From JAAYED01 sp040772225 (GTDB lineage: Bacteria > Chloroflexota > Anaerolineae > UBA1429), in the NCBI GenBank assembly GCA_040772225.1, contig JAXGYO010000002.1, forward strand, positions 1,054,001 to 1,118,000: a DNA stretch of 64,000 nt. The letters run 5' to 3'. The position numbers and the translations under genes are program-made. Positions 50,226 through 59,857 of this stretch are shown in pieces. Numbering within the stretch: the stretch's first letter is position 1; the number at the start of each line of letters is the position of its first letter. The notes beneath the pieces are model-generated. The model saw only the letters and a list, made by a program, of their open reading frames with translations. It was not told the origin of the DNA and searched no databases.

Positions 50226-51508
50226 CAGTTCGATTCCTCCATGCGGCAGACATCCACCTGGGGAACCGGCAATATGGCCGCCAGGAGCGCCAGGACGACT
50301 TTGCCCGCTCCTTCCGTCACCTGGTACAGGCCGCCATCGACGCTCACGTCGACTTTGTACTGCTGGCAGGCGATCTGTTCCACAAGCGTACCGTCGAGGC
50401 CCGCACCTTTGTGCAGACGGCCGGCCTTTTGAGCGTGCTCAAAGAAGGCAACATTCCTGTGCTCGCGATTGAGGGCAACCATGAGCGCCCCTTTTTCAGC
50501 GAAGGGTTCTCCTGGCTGGACGGCCTGGCTGAACTCGATTTGCTGCGCGTGCTCTCAGGCGAGTATCGCGACGGGGCCATCGTGCTGACCCCCTATGACG
50601 ATGCCCGCCATCGCGGCGCATACATCGACATCAAAGGGGTTCGCGTCTACGGGCAGGCCTACTTTGGAGCTACGACTCCGCGGGTGGTAGCCGATCTGAC
50701 CGCCGCCCTCGACGGCCTTTACCCGAGCGAGACCCAGCCCCGCCCGATGTTCTCTATACTGATGCTGCATGCCGGCCTGGAGGGCGTCCTGGATCACTAT
50801 ACCGGCACGCTCACACACAGTGCACTCGATGGGCTACGACCGCACATTGATTATGTCGCCCTGGGGCACATCCACAAGCCTTACATCCACGATGATTGGC
50901 TCTATAATCCTGGCTCGCTGGAGAACAATAGCGCCGATGAAGCACAGTGGGAAGACCGCGGCTACTTTATCGTCGATATAGAGCCCGGCTCCCCTGCCCG
51001 CCACAGCGCCACACTGCATCGCAGCACGCGCCGGCCCTATTTGCGACACAGCTTTTCGGTGGAAGCCTTCGAAACGCCCGAGGCGCTGATTTCGGCGCTG
51101 AGTCGGGATCTGGAACCATTCCGGCGCGATGATCAGCCCATCTTTGAGCTGCGCCTCACCGGAGTCCTTAACTTTGGCCGGCAAGACCTCGACCTCGCGC
51201 GCATCCAGCAAACGGCCGAGACCATCGTCCATCCGCTGCTGTGCCAGATCCAGGACCATACTCGCAGCAACGCCTACGAGTTCCGCACCGATGAACAGAT
51301 GTCACGGCAGGAATTGGAGCGCAGGGTGCTGACCGAGATCGTGGAGAACGACATCCGCCGCAGGCCACAGGCCGCACTCTGGGCAGACGCCGCGCTGCGC
51401 ATCAAGCAGCTCGCCCTGGACGGAGCAGATCCGCCGGCCATCATCGAGATACTCTCAGAGGTGCTCGAGACAAAAGGCAGAGACGATGCGCCGCAGGAGC
51501 AGGCCTGA
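50222..51508 (+). CDS. sbcD: DNA repair exonuclease SbcD/Mre11
   Basis: The 428-residue metallophosphoesterase starts VRFLHAADIHLGNRQYG (Asp10 and His12 ligands) and has DFVLLAGDLFHKR, IPVLAIEGNHERP, LMLHAG and HIDYVALGHIHKP, all the metal-binding blocks. With SbcC it trims DNA ends and opens hairpins. It overlaps the previous gene by four bases and sbcC by one, placing it at the head of an end-resection operon. Confidence 0.92.
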   Translation: MTVRFLHAADIHLGNRQYGRQERQDDFARSFRHLVQAAIDAHVDFVLLAGDLFHKRTVEARTFVQTAGLLSVLKEGNIPVLAIEGNHERPFFSEGFSWLDGLAELDLLRVLSGEYRDGAIVLTPYDDARHRGAYIDIKGVRVYGQAYFGATTPRVVADLTAALDGLYPSETQPRPMFSILMLHAGLEGVLDHYTGTLTHSALDGLRPHIDYVALGHIHKPYIHDDWLYNPGSLENNSADEAQWEDRGYFIVDIEPGSPARHSATLHRSTRRPYLRHSFSVEAFETPEALISALSRDLEPFRRDDQPIFELRLTGVLNFGRQDLDLARIQQTAETIVHPLLCQIQDHTRSNAYEFRTDEQMSRQELERRVLTEIVENDIRRRPQAALWADAALRIKQLALDGADPPAIIEILSEVLETKGRDDAPQEQA

Positions 51509-54228
51509 TGCTGATCTATTCCGTCAGGCTGGAGAATTTCAAGAGCTATGAGCAGGCCACGATTCGCTTTGAGCTCGGCACCAACGCGATTGTCGGACAG
51601 AATGGCGCCGGCAAGAGCTCCATCCTCGAAGCGATCGGCTTTGCGATGTTTGCCCACGCGGGTACCGCCAGACAGAGCGACCTGCTCCGAGAGGGTGCCA
51701 CGTCCGGCTCGGTGACCGTGACGTTCTGCTCCTCGCTGGACGAACGGCGGTATGAGGTGGAGCGCGTGCTAGGCAAGACGGGCACCACCCGGCACAGAAT
51801 CTATGATCCGGAGGCCGGCGGCATGGTGCTGGCCGAGAGCGTCAACGAGGTGACCCGTTGGCTGCGCGAGCATCTTGGAATCGATCAGGCAGGCAATCTC
51901 GATGACCTGTTCCGGAACACCATCGGAGTCCCTCAGGGCACCTTTACCGCGCCTTTCTTGATGACCGCAGGAGAGCGCAAGCACCTCTTCGATCCGCTGC
52001 TCCAGGTGGACGAGTACGATCGCGCCTACCAGAGATTGTTGGAGACGGCGCGACACCTGGCCGGCCAGCGGAACGCCCTGAATCAGGAGATCGCACGCCT
52101 TGAAGGGTTGCTGGCGCAACTGCCCGCCCTCATCACCGAACGGGATGCCCTGCACACGGATATTGCGGGCCTGGAAAGGACCTCTCGCACACTGGAGGTG
52201 ACGCTGGCATCCGCTCGCGACGAGCTTGAGAGACTGGACCTGGCCGAGCACGAGGTGCGTCGGGTAGAACAAGCGCGGACAGAGATCGCGGCTCAGCACC
52301 AGGCCGCAGAACGTGCCCGAGAGAGCGCCGAGCTCAATGTGCGCGAGGCCGAGCAGGCCAGCACGCGGTTGGCTGGCGCCGAGCCCGGCTATCGCGAATA
52401 CCTGGCCGCCGAGGCGCGCCGACACGCCCTGGAGCAGGACCGCAGCGCCAGGGAAAAGTCTATCCGAGCACTTGAGCAGCAACGGGTGGCCGAGAGTCGC
52501 GTTCAGACCCGGCTGGAGCAAGTACAACATGCGCTTGATGAGATTGCCGCGGCGGAGCGCGATCTCGCCGCATTGCAGCCTGACGTAGCTCGCCAGACGG
52601 AGCTGCAACGCGCCCTGGAGGATGCCCGGGCCGAGCAGCGCATCTTGCAGGAGACGAGACGCCAGGTAGCGACGATCGAGCGCGACCTGGCTGGGCAGCG
52701 CGAGCAGCTAGCAGGCGTTGAGGCGGAGCTTGCGCGCGTGCCGGGTATGCAGGCAGCTCTGGACAGGCTTGACCAGGCGCTAGAAACAATGGCAGAGACC
52801 GAGCGCGCGTTAGCTGACGAGCGCAGTACCGTCCAGGCCTATGTGAACCGCCTGAAAGAGCAGTCAGAGGTGCTGGAGAGAGAACACGGCGCCACCTGCC
52901 CGGTATGCGAGGGCGAGCTCAACCCTGAGCACCGTCGGGAACTCCTGGGACGTAATCAGGAACAGATAGGAGAGTTGTCGGCGCGACTCAACGGAATCGT
53001 GGCGGAGCTGCGAAACTTGAGCGGAAAGAAGGCCAAGGCCCAGCGCGAGCGCTCTGCGCTGGAGCAGCAGCTGCGCGCCCAGCCTTCAGATGCGCAGCGT
53101 GACCATCTGGCTGATGCGGTCAGCAACAGCCAGAAGCGACTGGATGCTCTGCTGAAGCAGATGGCGGAAGCGGAGCAGCGGGCTGCCCAGATCACAGCGA
53201 TCACACAGGAGCTTGAAGCGCTTCAAGATCCAGCAGCGCGTGCGCACGTGCTGGCCAGCCGCGTCGCGACCAGAGACCAGCGCAACGGCGAAAAGACAGA
53301 ACTTGAGGCCGAATCCTCCCGCCTGGCGTCAGAGAGCGCGCATTTGCAGCGCCAGCTCGCGCAGTATGACCGGCTGGATGAGGCACTTGCTGAGGTCGCG
53401 CAGACGCTGGCCCGAACGCGCGACGCTCACGACCAGTTCCTTTCAGCGCGCGACCTTGCAAGCCGCCTGGAGCAGCGGCGCGAGGACCTGGAGCAATGCC
53501 GGCGCGAGCTTGATGAGCTTGCATCTCGACTGGACGCGCTGACACAGGAGCAGGCCCGCGCCTCCGAAAGCTACAATGCCAGCCAACATGCGCAGGTCAG
53601 GCAACAGGTAGAGCAGGCAAACGCAGAGGTCATCCGCGCACGGACGCAACTCGCTTCATCCCAGGGACGCCTTGCTGTGGTCGAAACGCAGATTGGCGAG
53701 CTGGAGGCAGCCCAGTTGACCCAACGCGCCAAACAGCGTGAGGCGGAGCATATCGCCGGACTGACCAGCACGCTAGAGGAGATGCGCACGCTGCTGCACT
53801 CGGCAGGGCCTTACGTTACCCGCCAACTGGTAGCCAACATCTCCACGCAGGCCTCGGCCTATTACGCGGACATCATGAACGATTACGCGGGACGTCTCAC
53901 CTGGTCAGAGGACTATGAGCTGTCGCTCGAGGTTAAGGGGTACAAGCGCAGCTTCCAGCAACTCTCCGGCGGCGAGCAGATGAGCGCCGCTCTGGCGCTG
54001 CGGCTGGCCCTGCTGCGCCAGTTGACCAACATTAGCATCGCATTCTTTGACGAGCCGACTGCCCATCTCGATCCGGAACGCCGCGATGGTCTCGCCGAAA
54101 AGATCATGCAGGTCAAGGGCTTTGACCAATTGTTCGTGATCAGCCATGACGACACCTTTGAGCGTTCAGCACAGAACTATATCCGCATCGTCAAGGAAAA
54201 CGGCGTCAGCATGGTGGCCGGGGCGTAA
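51508..54228 (+). CDS. sbcC: SMC-like DNA repair ATPase SbcC/Rad50
   Basis: The 906-residue product has Walker A GQNGAGKS (residues 30-37), two long coiled-coil arms and a zinc hook CPVC (Cys464 and Cys467). The signature is LSGGEQMSAALALRLALL, and Walker B lies in ISIAFFDEPTAHLDPERR, with VISHDD at the end. It forms the Rad50 role in the Mre11-Rad50 complex. NurA starts 2 bp after its stop. Confidence 0.95.
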   Translation: MLIYSVRLENFKSYEQATIRFELGTNAIVGQNGAGKSSILEAIGFAMFAHAGTARQSDLLREGATSGSVTVTFCSSLDERRYEVERVLGKTGTTRHRIYDPEAGGMVLAESVNEVTRWLREHLGIDQAGNLDDLFRNTIGVPQGTFTAPFLMTAGERKHLFDPLLQVDEYDRAYQRLLETARHLAGQRNALNQEIARLEGLLAQLPALITERDALHTDIAGLERTSRTLEVTLASARDELERLDLAEHEVRRVEQARTEIAAQHQAAERARESAELNVREAEQASTRLAGAEPGYREYLAAEARRHALEQDRSAREKSIRALEQQRVAESRVQTRLEQVQHALDEIAAAERDLAALQPDVARQTELQRALEDARAEQRILQETRRQVATIERDLAGQREQLAGVEAELARVPGMQAALDRLDQALETMAETERALADERSTVQAYVNRLKEQSEVLEREHGATCPVCEGELNPEHRRELLGRNQEQIGELSARLNGIVAELRNLSGKKAKAQRERSALEQQLRAQPSDAQRDHLADAVSNSQKRLDALLKQMAEAEQRAAQITAITQELEALQDPAARAHVLASRVATRDQRNGEKTELEAESSRLASESAHLQRQLAQYDRLDEALAEVAQTLARTRDAHDQFLSARDLASRLEQRREDLEQCRRELDELASRLDALTQEQARASESYNASQHAQVRQQVEQANAEVIRARTQLASSQGRLAVVETQIGELEAAQLTQRAKQREAEHIAGLTSTLEEMRTLLHSAGPYVTRQLVANISTQASAYYADIMNDYAGRLTWSEDYELSLEVKGYKRSFQQLSGGEQMSAALALRLALLRQLTNISIAFFDEPTAHLDPERRDGLAEKIMQVKGFDQLFVISHDDTFERSAQNYIRIVKENGVSMVAGA

Positions 54229-54230
54229 CA

Positions 54231-55412
54231 ATGCTCAGTCGATCTCACGTCATTCGTGCTCTCCAATCCAAGCGTCAGGAATTCGTGGCCTTTGAGAGCG
54301 AGCGCCTGGAGACCCGCGACAGGTACGCGGAATATGTGCAGGCACTGTCCGCGCAGAGTCAGGCAGGGCTGGCGGGCGCCCTAAAGGGATACCTGCTCCC
54401 CGGCGCGCTGCCCACATCGGAGCGAATCGCGGGGCAGGGTATCGTACGGCCCTTTGGTCTTTCGTGGACGAACCACGAGGAGGCGCGGGAATGGGCCATG
54501 GAGCGCCTGCGGGGTGTGCGCACGGTGGCCGTGGATGGCTCGCAGATAACGCCGGATCCCAGTCTGATGATGCCTGTAGGTGCTGTGCAGGTAGGCTGGT
54601 TCGAAAACCCCCACGACACCTCTCAGCGATATATCAAGGACATTCACTTTGAGGTCCTGGCGCCAGCCGAACTATCGCCGGAGCAGCTTGAGCGGCAGAC
54701 GTTTCCTGACCAGCTGGTCAACGCCCGGCGGTTCGACCTCGAGTGCCAGCAGGTCGCTGCCACGCTGCGCGCCCACGCGGGCGAACACCCCACCCCGGTG
54801 GTGTTCTTTGACGGCTCGCTGGCGATCTCCTTCGCCGCGCAGATGCGTTCCGAGATGCGGCAGCGCTACATCGGCGGCATCCTGGAGGTGTTACAGGCCT
54901 CGGAAGAGTCGCGTGTTCCTCTGGTGGCGTACGTGGATACCTCCTATGCCACAGACCTGATCTCCATGCTCAAGTACTTGCACAATGAGACACGGCCGCC
55001 GCGCATCAGCGATGGTGCCATTTTGCGACCGCTGATGGCCTGGGGCGATCGCACGGAGGCCTGGGTCTGCGCTCGCGATGACAAGCTCTTTGAGGACCAC
55101 GCCGACCTGTCCTACTATGACCGGGTGCATTTCCTGTACCTCAAGGTCTCCGGCAGCAACCCGCCGGTACGACTGGATGTGCCCGCGTGGATACTGGAGG
55201 ACGGCCGCCTCGATGAGGTCATCGATATCGTGCGCGCCGAGTGCATCGTCGGCACGGGATATCCCTATGCGATCGAGACGGCCGATGCTCTCGCCGTCAT
55301 CACGATGCAGGACCGCGAGCGGTTCTACGGTGTACTCCAGGAGTTCGTACAGCAGAACCGGTTGAGCTGGACCTTTTCGCGCAAAGCACAGAGCAAGCGG
55401 GGCCGGCGTTAG
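54231..55412 (+). CDS. nurA: NurA-type 5'-3' nuclease
   Basis: The 393-residue product has the NurA domain. Its first acidic motif is TVAVDGSQITPDPS (Asp102), the second is VVFFDGSLAISFAA (Asp194), and a further one is LVAYVDTSYATDL. The C-terminal half has VPAWILEDGRLDEVI and TGYPYAIETADALAVI, which fits the family. In archaea NurA rings pair with HerA to degrade 5' strands after Mre11-Rad50. The gene lies between sbcC and the HAS-barrel and herA genes. Confidence 0.88.
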   Translation: MLSRSHVIRALQSKRQEFVAFESERLETRDRYAEYVQALSAQSQAGLAGALKGYLLPGALPTSERIAGQGIVRPFGLSWTNHEEAREWAMERLRGVRTVAVDGSQITPDPSLMMPVGAVQVGWFENPHDTSQRYIKDIHFEVLAPAELSPEQLERQTFPDQLVNARRFDLECQQVAATLRAHAGEHPTPVVFFDGSLAISFAAQMRSEMRQRYIGGILEVLQASEESRVPLVAYVDTSYATDLISMLKYLHNETRPPRISDGAILRPLMAWGDRTEAWVCARDDKLFEDHADLSYYDRVHFLYLKVSGSNPPVRLDVPAWILEDGRLDEVIDIVRAECIVGTGYPYAIETADALAVITMQDRERFYGVLQEFVQQNRLSWTFSRKAQSKRGRR

Positions 55413-55440
55413 CCGGACCGTTACCGGACAGGAGTGTGCG

Positions 55441-56028
55441 ATGATCATCGGCAAGATCGTGAATGCCAGCAGCCACGTAGATTATGTGTGTCAGATCTAT
55501 GGGCCCGGCGAGGCGGCCCTTCCGCCAAGCCCACCCGACCATGGTTTTGGCACTTTTGTGGCCATCGAACAGGAGGGTAATGCCTGCCTGGTGGGCCTGA
55601 TCGCCAACACAATGCTGGTCAATCCCGAATTCGGGAACCTGGGGCCGCGACTATCGCCAGAAGAGGACCTGGCAGTCTTTTCCCCGGATTATCTTGCCGA
55701 ACAGGCCACGCTGGTGTCGATCATCGTCATCGGTGCCCGGACAAGCGATGGCGCCATCACTCAGGGAGTCCCTCTGGTGGCTGCGGACATCGATGCACAG
55801 GTGCGGTGCCTCGCCGATGACGAGATCGCACAGTTTCACCTGGAGAGCGGGCGGCTGCAGTTAGCCTACCTCTCGCTGCTCCTGGGCATGGCGGCCAACC
55901 CCCTGATGCCCTCGTTGCTCCAGCAGTTGACTTCTGAATTGGCCACCCGTTTCCCGGAGCAGGCGGCAACGCTGGCCGTCCTGCGTCGCAACCTGGCCTG
56001 GCGAGCCTCCGTGCTCCCGGCTGGCTGA
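55441..56028 (+). CDS. HAS-barrel-like protein next to HerA
   Basis: The 195-residue product begins MIIGKIVNASSHVDYVCQIY and GPGE. This N-terminal beta-barrel pattern matches the HAS (HerA-ATP synthase) barrel. A beta-rich middle (GTFVAIEQEGNACLVGLIAN) and a helical C-terminal part follow. HAS barrels normally form the N-terminus of HerA and contact NurA. Here the gene is separate and directly upstream of herA, spaced by 11 bp. It probably supplies or modulates the HerA-NurA interface. The family call is from pattern only. Confidence 0.6.
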   Translation: MIIGKIVNASSHVDYVCQIYGPGEAALPPSPPDHGFGTFVAIEQEGNACLVGLIANTMLVNPEFGNLGPRLSPEEDLAVFSPDYLAEQATLVSIIVIGARTSDGAITQGVPLVAADIDAQVRCLADDEIAQFHLESGRLQLAYLSLLLGMAANPLMPSLLQQLTSELATRFPEQAATLAVLRRNLAWRASVLPAG

Positions 56029-56039
56029 GGAGAGTGATC

Positions 56040-57713
56040 ATGTCCAACCCGATGCCTGTCGGCACCACCAAAGGTCCCGGTGAGACGCCCCACGAGTACG
56101 TCTTTGTGGCTGCCGATCCGGAGCAACTGGTCAAGTATGGAGAGTTCGTGTACTACGAGACCGCCGTTGAGGGCGAGACGCGCCCGATTCTGGGCCGAGT
56201 CAGCAAACGCGTACCTCTGCGACTGTACCCCGACACGTTCCTCAGCGATCCGACCGTGTCTCCCGCACAGGTGGCCGATCTCCTGGGGTATGATCACGAG
56301 CCTCACGAGCTCTTTGAGATCACCGTTGCCATACTGGGCTACTTTGATCCGGTGATGGGTTTCGTGAATCCGCGCGTGCCCCCGCCCTCCGGCACGCCTA
56401 TCTATGTCGCCACCAACGAACATCTCGGACAGGTACTCTGCCGGCTCAGGACCGGAGAGATCGGCGGAGTGCACATCGGCTCGCTGCTGAGTCGCCCGCG
56501 AGGCGCCGTACCCATCGTCCTGGACGCGCGCGGTTTCACCAGCACGCACATGGCCATTATCGCCTCCACGGGATCTGGCAAGAGCTATCTGGCCGGCGTG
56601 GTGCTCGAGGAGTTGATGCGACCGAACAACCGCGCCGCTGTGCTGGTCATCGATCCGCACGCCGAATACGACACACTCACCGAGATGCAGGGTCATCCCG
56701 GCTTTCGATCAGACGGTTACGAGCCGCGGGTCAAGATTGTTCGCCCCAATGACATCAAAGTGCGCGTCTCGTCATTGGAACTGGGGGACCTCAGGTACCT
56801 CATCCCCAACCTCTCCGAGCGGATGCACTTTTTGCTTGGCCAGGCATATCGACGCGTCACCAACAAGCACGGCAGCAAGTGGAATCGCGGCGACTTTCTG
56901 GTCGAAATCAGGGCTGGAATCAAGGGCCAGGCTGTCACCGATCCCGACAGTGATGAGGACGAGGATGTCACCGTTGGTGCGCTCATCTGGCGCGTCAACC
57001 AGCTGCTTGAGCACTCGCTGATCTTTGACGACAACCGCAACCTGCCGCTGCGCGAGTTGCTGACTCCGGGGCAGTGCACGGTGCTGCAGTTGAACGAGAT
57101 ATCGGAACGGGAGCAGCAGATCATCGTGGCAACGCTGCTCCGGCGACTGAATCAGGCCCGCATGGACACCGTGCGGGGCCGCACCGGCTCAGGCTCCGAT
57201 GACTATGTGCCCTACCCGGCCTTTGTGCTGATCGAGGAGGCGCACAACTTTGCGCCTGCCAATGCCGACATTGTCACCACCGGCATCCTCAAGCAGATCC
57301 TTTCCGAGGGGCGCAAGTTCGGCGTTGCCGTAGGGCTCATCAGCCAGCGGCCGGGCAAGCTGGACAGCGATGTGCTCTCGCAATGCATGACGCAATGCAT
57401 CATGCGGATCGTCAACCCCATCGACCAGGCGCGGGTCGCTGAGAGCGTCGAATCCGTGGGGCGCGACCTGCTGGCCGAGCTGCCCGCCCTGAGCAAGGGT
57501 CAGGTCATCGTCGCCGGGGCTTCGGTGAATACCCCCGTGCTGGTGCAGGTGCGCGAGAGGCTCACCCGGCACGGTGCGGAGGATCCTGACGCCCCCGCGC
57601 AATGGCAAGCCTACTATGCCGAGGACGCGGTTTTTCAGCGGGAGCGCGATAACGCCCGCCCGCCCGATGCGCCTCCTATCACGGACGACCCGCTCGACAG
57701 GCTGTTCCAATAG
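56040..57713 (+). CDS. herA: HerA-type DNA translocase ATPase
   Basis: The start is ATG 56040 with GAGGAGAG upstream; a GTG at 56034 is too close to it. The 557-residue FtsK/HerA-class ATPase has an N-terminal beta domain of its own (VKYGEFVYYETAVEGETRPI). Walker A is ASTGSGKSYLAGV (Lys181), and VLVIDPHAEYD, PAFVLIEEAHNFAP (Walker B) and VGLISQRPGKLD follow. It would form a hexamer that pushes DNA into NurA. Together with sbcD, sbcC and nurA this is a full archaeal-style resection set. Confidence 0.9.
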   Translation: MSNPMPVGTTKGPGETPHEYVFVAADPEQLVKYGEFVYYETAVEGETRPILGRVSKRVPLRLYPDTFLSDPTVSPAQVADLLGYDHEPHELFEITVAILGYFDPVMGFVNPRVPPPSGTPIYVATNEHLGQVLCRLRTGEIGGVHIGSLLSRPRGAVPIVLDARGFTSTHMAIIASTGSGKSYLAGVVLEELMRPNNRAAVLVIDPHAEYDTLTEMQGHPGFRSDGYEPRVKIVRPNDIKVRVSSLELGDLRYLIPNLSERMHFLLGQAYRRVTNKHGSKWNRGDFLVEIRAGIKGQAVTDPDSDEDEDVTVGALIWRVNQLLEHSLIFDDNRNLPLRELLTPGQCTVLQLNEISEREQQIIVATLLRRLNQARMDTVRGRTGSGSDDYVPYPAFVLIEEAHNFAPANADIVTTGILKQILSEGRKFGVAVGLISQRPGKLDSDVLSQCMTQCIMRIVNPIDQARVAESVESVGRDLLAELPALSKGQVIVAGASVNTPVLVQVRERLTRHGAEDPDAPAQWQAYYAEDAVFQRERDNARPPDAPPITDDPLDRLFQ

Positions 57714-57739
57714 CACGCCAGAACTAGACGGAGTGACGC

Positions 57740-58750
57740 ATGCAGATCACCGCTACCGTGCCGATGCGCGTGGACCTCGCCGGAGGCACGCTGGATGTTT
57801 ACCCGCTGTACCTCTTTGAGGGCGGCGGGCTCACACTCAACGCAGCCGTATCCATCAATGCCACGGTGCAGCTCGCCACGCGCGCGGACCAGCGCATCAC
57901 TATCACGTCTTCAGACCTGCACGAGCGTCAGGAGATCGCTTCTCTGGACGCCCTCGAACCCGGAGGCCCACTCGCCCTGGTGCACTATGCGCTGCAGTAC
58001 TACCAGCCCGCCTGTGGCCTGGACATCACTATCCACAGCGAGGCACCCATCGGGTCGGGCCTGGGCGCATCATCGGCGCTGCTGATGGCGCTCTCTGCGG
58101 CGCTGTGCAAGCTCACCGGCCGCCCCATCGCCTATGATCGCATCATCGACGTGGGCGCCAATATTGAGGCCCAGGTGGTGGGCATCCCGACGGGCAAACA
58201 GGACTATTTCCCGCCCTTGTACGGCGGGCTCTGCTCTCTCTGGTTCGGCCTGGATGGCTGGGAATGCGAGCGACTATCGGACACGGCGGATCTGGTCGTT
58301 CTGCTAAACGAGCGCCTGATCGTCTCTTATACGGGCATTCCCCACTCTTCGGCGGTCACCAACTGGGCCATGCTCAAGGGGTATATCGAAAAGCAGGGTA
58401 GCACAGTCGAGCGCATCCACGAGATCAAGGCGATCGCGCAGGCCATGCGTACCGCGCTACAGCAGGCCGATCTGGAGGCCTTTTACCGGCTGTTGGACAA
58501 CGAGTGGCAACTGCGACGAGGTCTGGCAAAAGGGGTGAGCACGCCCGCGATCGACGCCATTGTAGCAGCGGGCCAGCGCGCCGGCGCTGCTGCCAGCAAG
58601 ATCTGCGGCGCCGGCGGCGGGGGCTGCATGATCACCCTAGCCGAGCCGCACCTGGTGCCCGGCGTGAGGGCGGCGCTGGCCGGCGCTGGCGCAACGATTC
58701 TGCCCGCCACCCTGGTCAGTCAAGGGCTAAAGCTCACAGTCAGAGACTAG
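57740..58750 (+). CDS. GHMP family kinase
   Basis: The 336-residue product has VPMRVDLAGGTLDVYPLY at the start, the ATP loop PIGSGLGASSALLMALSAAL, and the C-terminal SKICGAGGGGCMITL. This motif set and length resemble D-glycero-D-manno-heptose-7-phosphate kinase-like and galactokinase-like enzymes. The substrate is probably a sugar or sugar phosphate. It follows herA by 26 bp on the same strand, but a functional link is unlikely. Confidence 0.85.
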   Translation: MQITATVPMRVDLAGGTLDVYPLYLFEGGGLTLNAAVSINATVQLATRADQRITITSSDLHERQEIASLDALEPGGPLALVHYALQYYQPACGLDITIHSEAPIGSGLGASSALLMALSAALCKLTGRPIAYDRIIDVGANIEAQVVGIPTGKQDYFPPLYGGLCSLWFGLDGWECERLSDTADLVVLLNERLIVSYTGIPHSSAVTNWAMLKGYIEKQGSTVERIHEIKAIAQAMRTALQQADLEAFYRLLDNEWQLRRGLAKGVSTPAIDAIVAAGQRAGAAASKICGAGGGGCMITLAEPHLVPGVRAALAGAGATILPATLVSQGLKLTVRD

Positions 58751-58798
58751 CGCAGACTCGCCCTCGCAGGCGTCTCCTGTTGGAAAAAGCAAGCGTCT

Positions 58799-59344
58799 TT
58801 ACGACTGTGCCTGCTTGCCGGCCGGCGCGGTCGCAGCGGCAGCGGCACTCTCACTTGCCGCCTCATCGCCAGACTCATCCTGGCCAGATGAGTCACGCTC
58901 CTCGGCATGAGTCAATTCCTCCAGGCCATTCTGTATGGTGCGGGCCAGCCGCTCGACCTGCGCCTCCAGTTGCCTCAGGGACCCAATCGCGTAGGCGTCT
59001 GACCCGGCGCGGACCTCCTCGGCCTCCTGACGGGCGCGCTCAAGGATTCGACGCGCATCGATCTCCGCCTGCTGTCTGATGCTCTGCTCATCCAGAAGCC
59101 GCGCCGCATCCTCTCGAGCCTGTTCCAGGATCAACCGGGCTTCTTCCTGGGCCTGCGCAATATAGCGCTCTTTTTCTGCCTCAAACTCCTGATAGCGACG
59201 CAGATCCTGCGGAATCGTGATCCGCATCTGGTCGACGATATTCAGAAAGGCCTCGCGATCCACCGAAACGTTGCCGCCAAAAGGCAGGCGACGGCCGTTT
59301 TCCACAAGTTCCTCAAGCCGATCTACGAGCTGTAAGATGTCGAT
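58799..59344 (-). CDS. Coiled-coil protein with possible ATC start
   Basis: The frame from about 59344 gives 181 residues: IDILQLVDRLEELVENG, a small PFGGNVSVDREAFLNIVDQM segment, then an Ala/Glu/Arg/Gln-rich coiled coil (residues 45-130) and an acidic Ser/Ala/Glu tail. GGAGG (59355-59351) lies 6 nt before ATC 59344-59342, exactly where related proteins would begin M-D-I-L-x-L-x-D-R-L-E-E-L. The first standard start is GTG 59305, which would remove the conserved first 13 residues. I favour the ATC start. The pattern resembles small DivIVA- or ATP-synthase-b-like coiled coils. It follows coaD closely and the function is unknown. Confidence 0.6.
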   Translation of the reverse strand: MDILQLVDRLEELVENGRRLPFGGNVSVDREAFLNIVDQMRITIPQDLRRYQEFEAEKERYIAQAQEEARLILEQAREDAARLLDEQSIRQQAEIDARRILERARQEAEEVRAGSDAYAIGSLRQLEAQVERLARTIQNGLEELTHAEERDSSGQDESGDEAASESAAAAATAPAGKQAQS

Positions 59345-59368
59345 GTCAAGCCTCCAAATTGCCCGGCG

Positions 59369-59848
59369 CTACCGCTCGAGACGCTCGCGCATCCGCGCTG
59401 CCACGAAATCAGGCACCATCTGTGCGATGCACCCGCCAGCCATGGCGATCTCCTTGACGATAGACGAACTGATAAATGCATACTCTAGACCTGTCATCAG
59501 ACAGATCATGTCCATATCAGGATCGAGCTTACGGGTCGTCATGGCCATCTGGTATTCTAGCTCAAAGTCTGAGATAACCCTCAGGCCACGGACGATAATG
59601 TTCGCACCGTGTCGGCGCGCAAAATCAACCGTAAGGCCATCATATCCCTCAACCACGATGTTGTCCACATCGGCCAGCGCCTCCTGCGCCAGCGCAACGC
59701 GTTCGTCGACGGAGAACATCAATCTCTTGCGTGGGTTCGCATAGGCTCCCACGACCAGCCGATCAAAGGCCTTGGCTGCGCGACGCGCTACGTCGATGTG
59801 CCCAAAGTGGATCGGATCGAAACTACCAGGGTAGACGGCTGTTCTCAC
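59369..59848 (-). CDS. coaD: Phosphopantetheine adenylyltransferase
   Basis: The 159-residue product has the nucleotidyltransferase motif YPGSFDPIHFGHID. RKRLMFSVDERVALA, ANIIVRGLRVISDFELEYQMA and AFISSSIVKEIA follow. It makes dephospho-CoA from 4'-phosphopantetheine and ATP. It begins 9 bp after recG and lies just upstream of the coiled-coil gene, so recG, coaD and the coiled-coil gene form a minus-strand operon. Confidence 0.96.
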   Translation of the reverse strand: MRTAVYPGSFDPIHFGHIDVARRAAKAFDRLVVGAYANPRKRLMFSVDERVALAQEALADVDNIVVEGYDGLTVDFARRHGANIIVRGLRVISDFELEYQMAMTTRKLDPDMDMICLMTGLEYAFISSSIVKEIAMAGGCIAQMVPDFVAARMRERLER

Positions 59849-59857
59849 CTTACCTCC

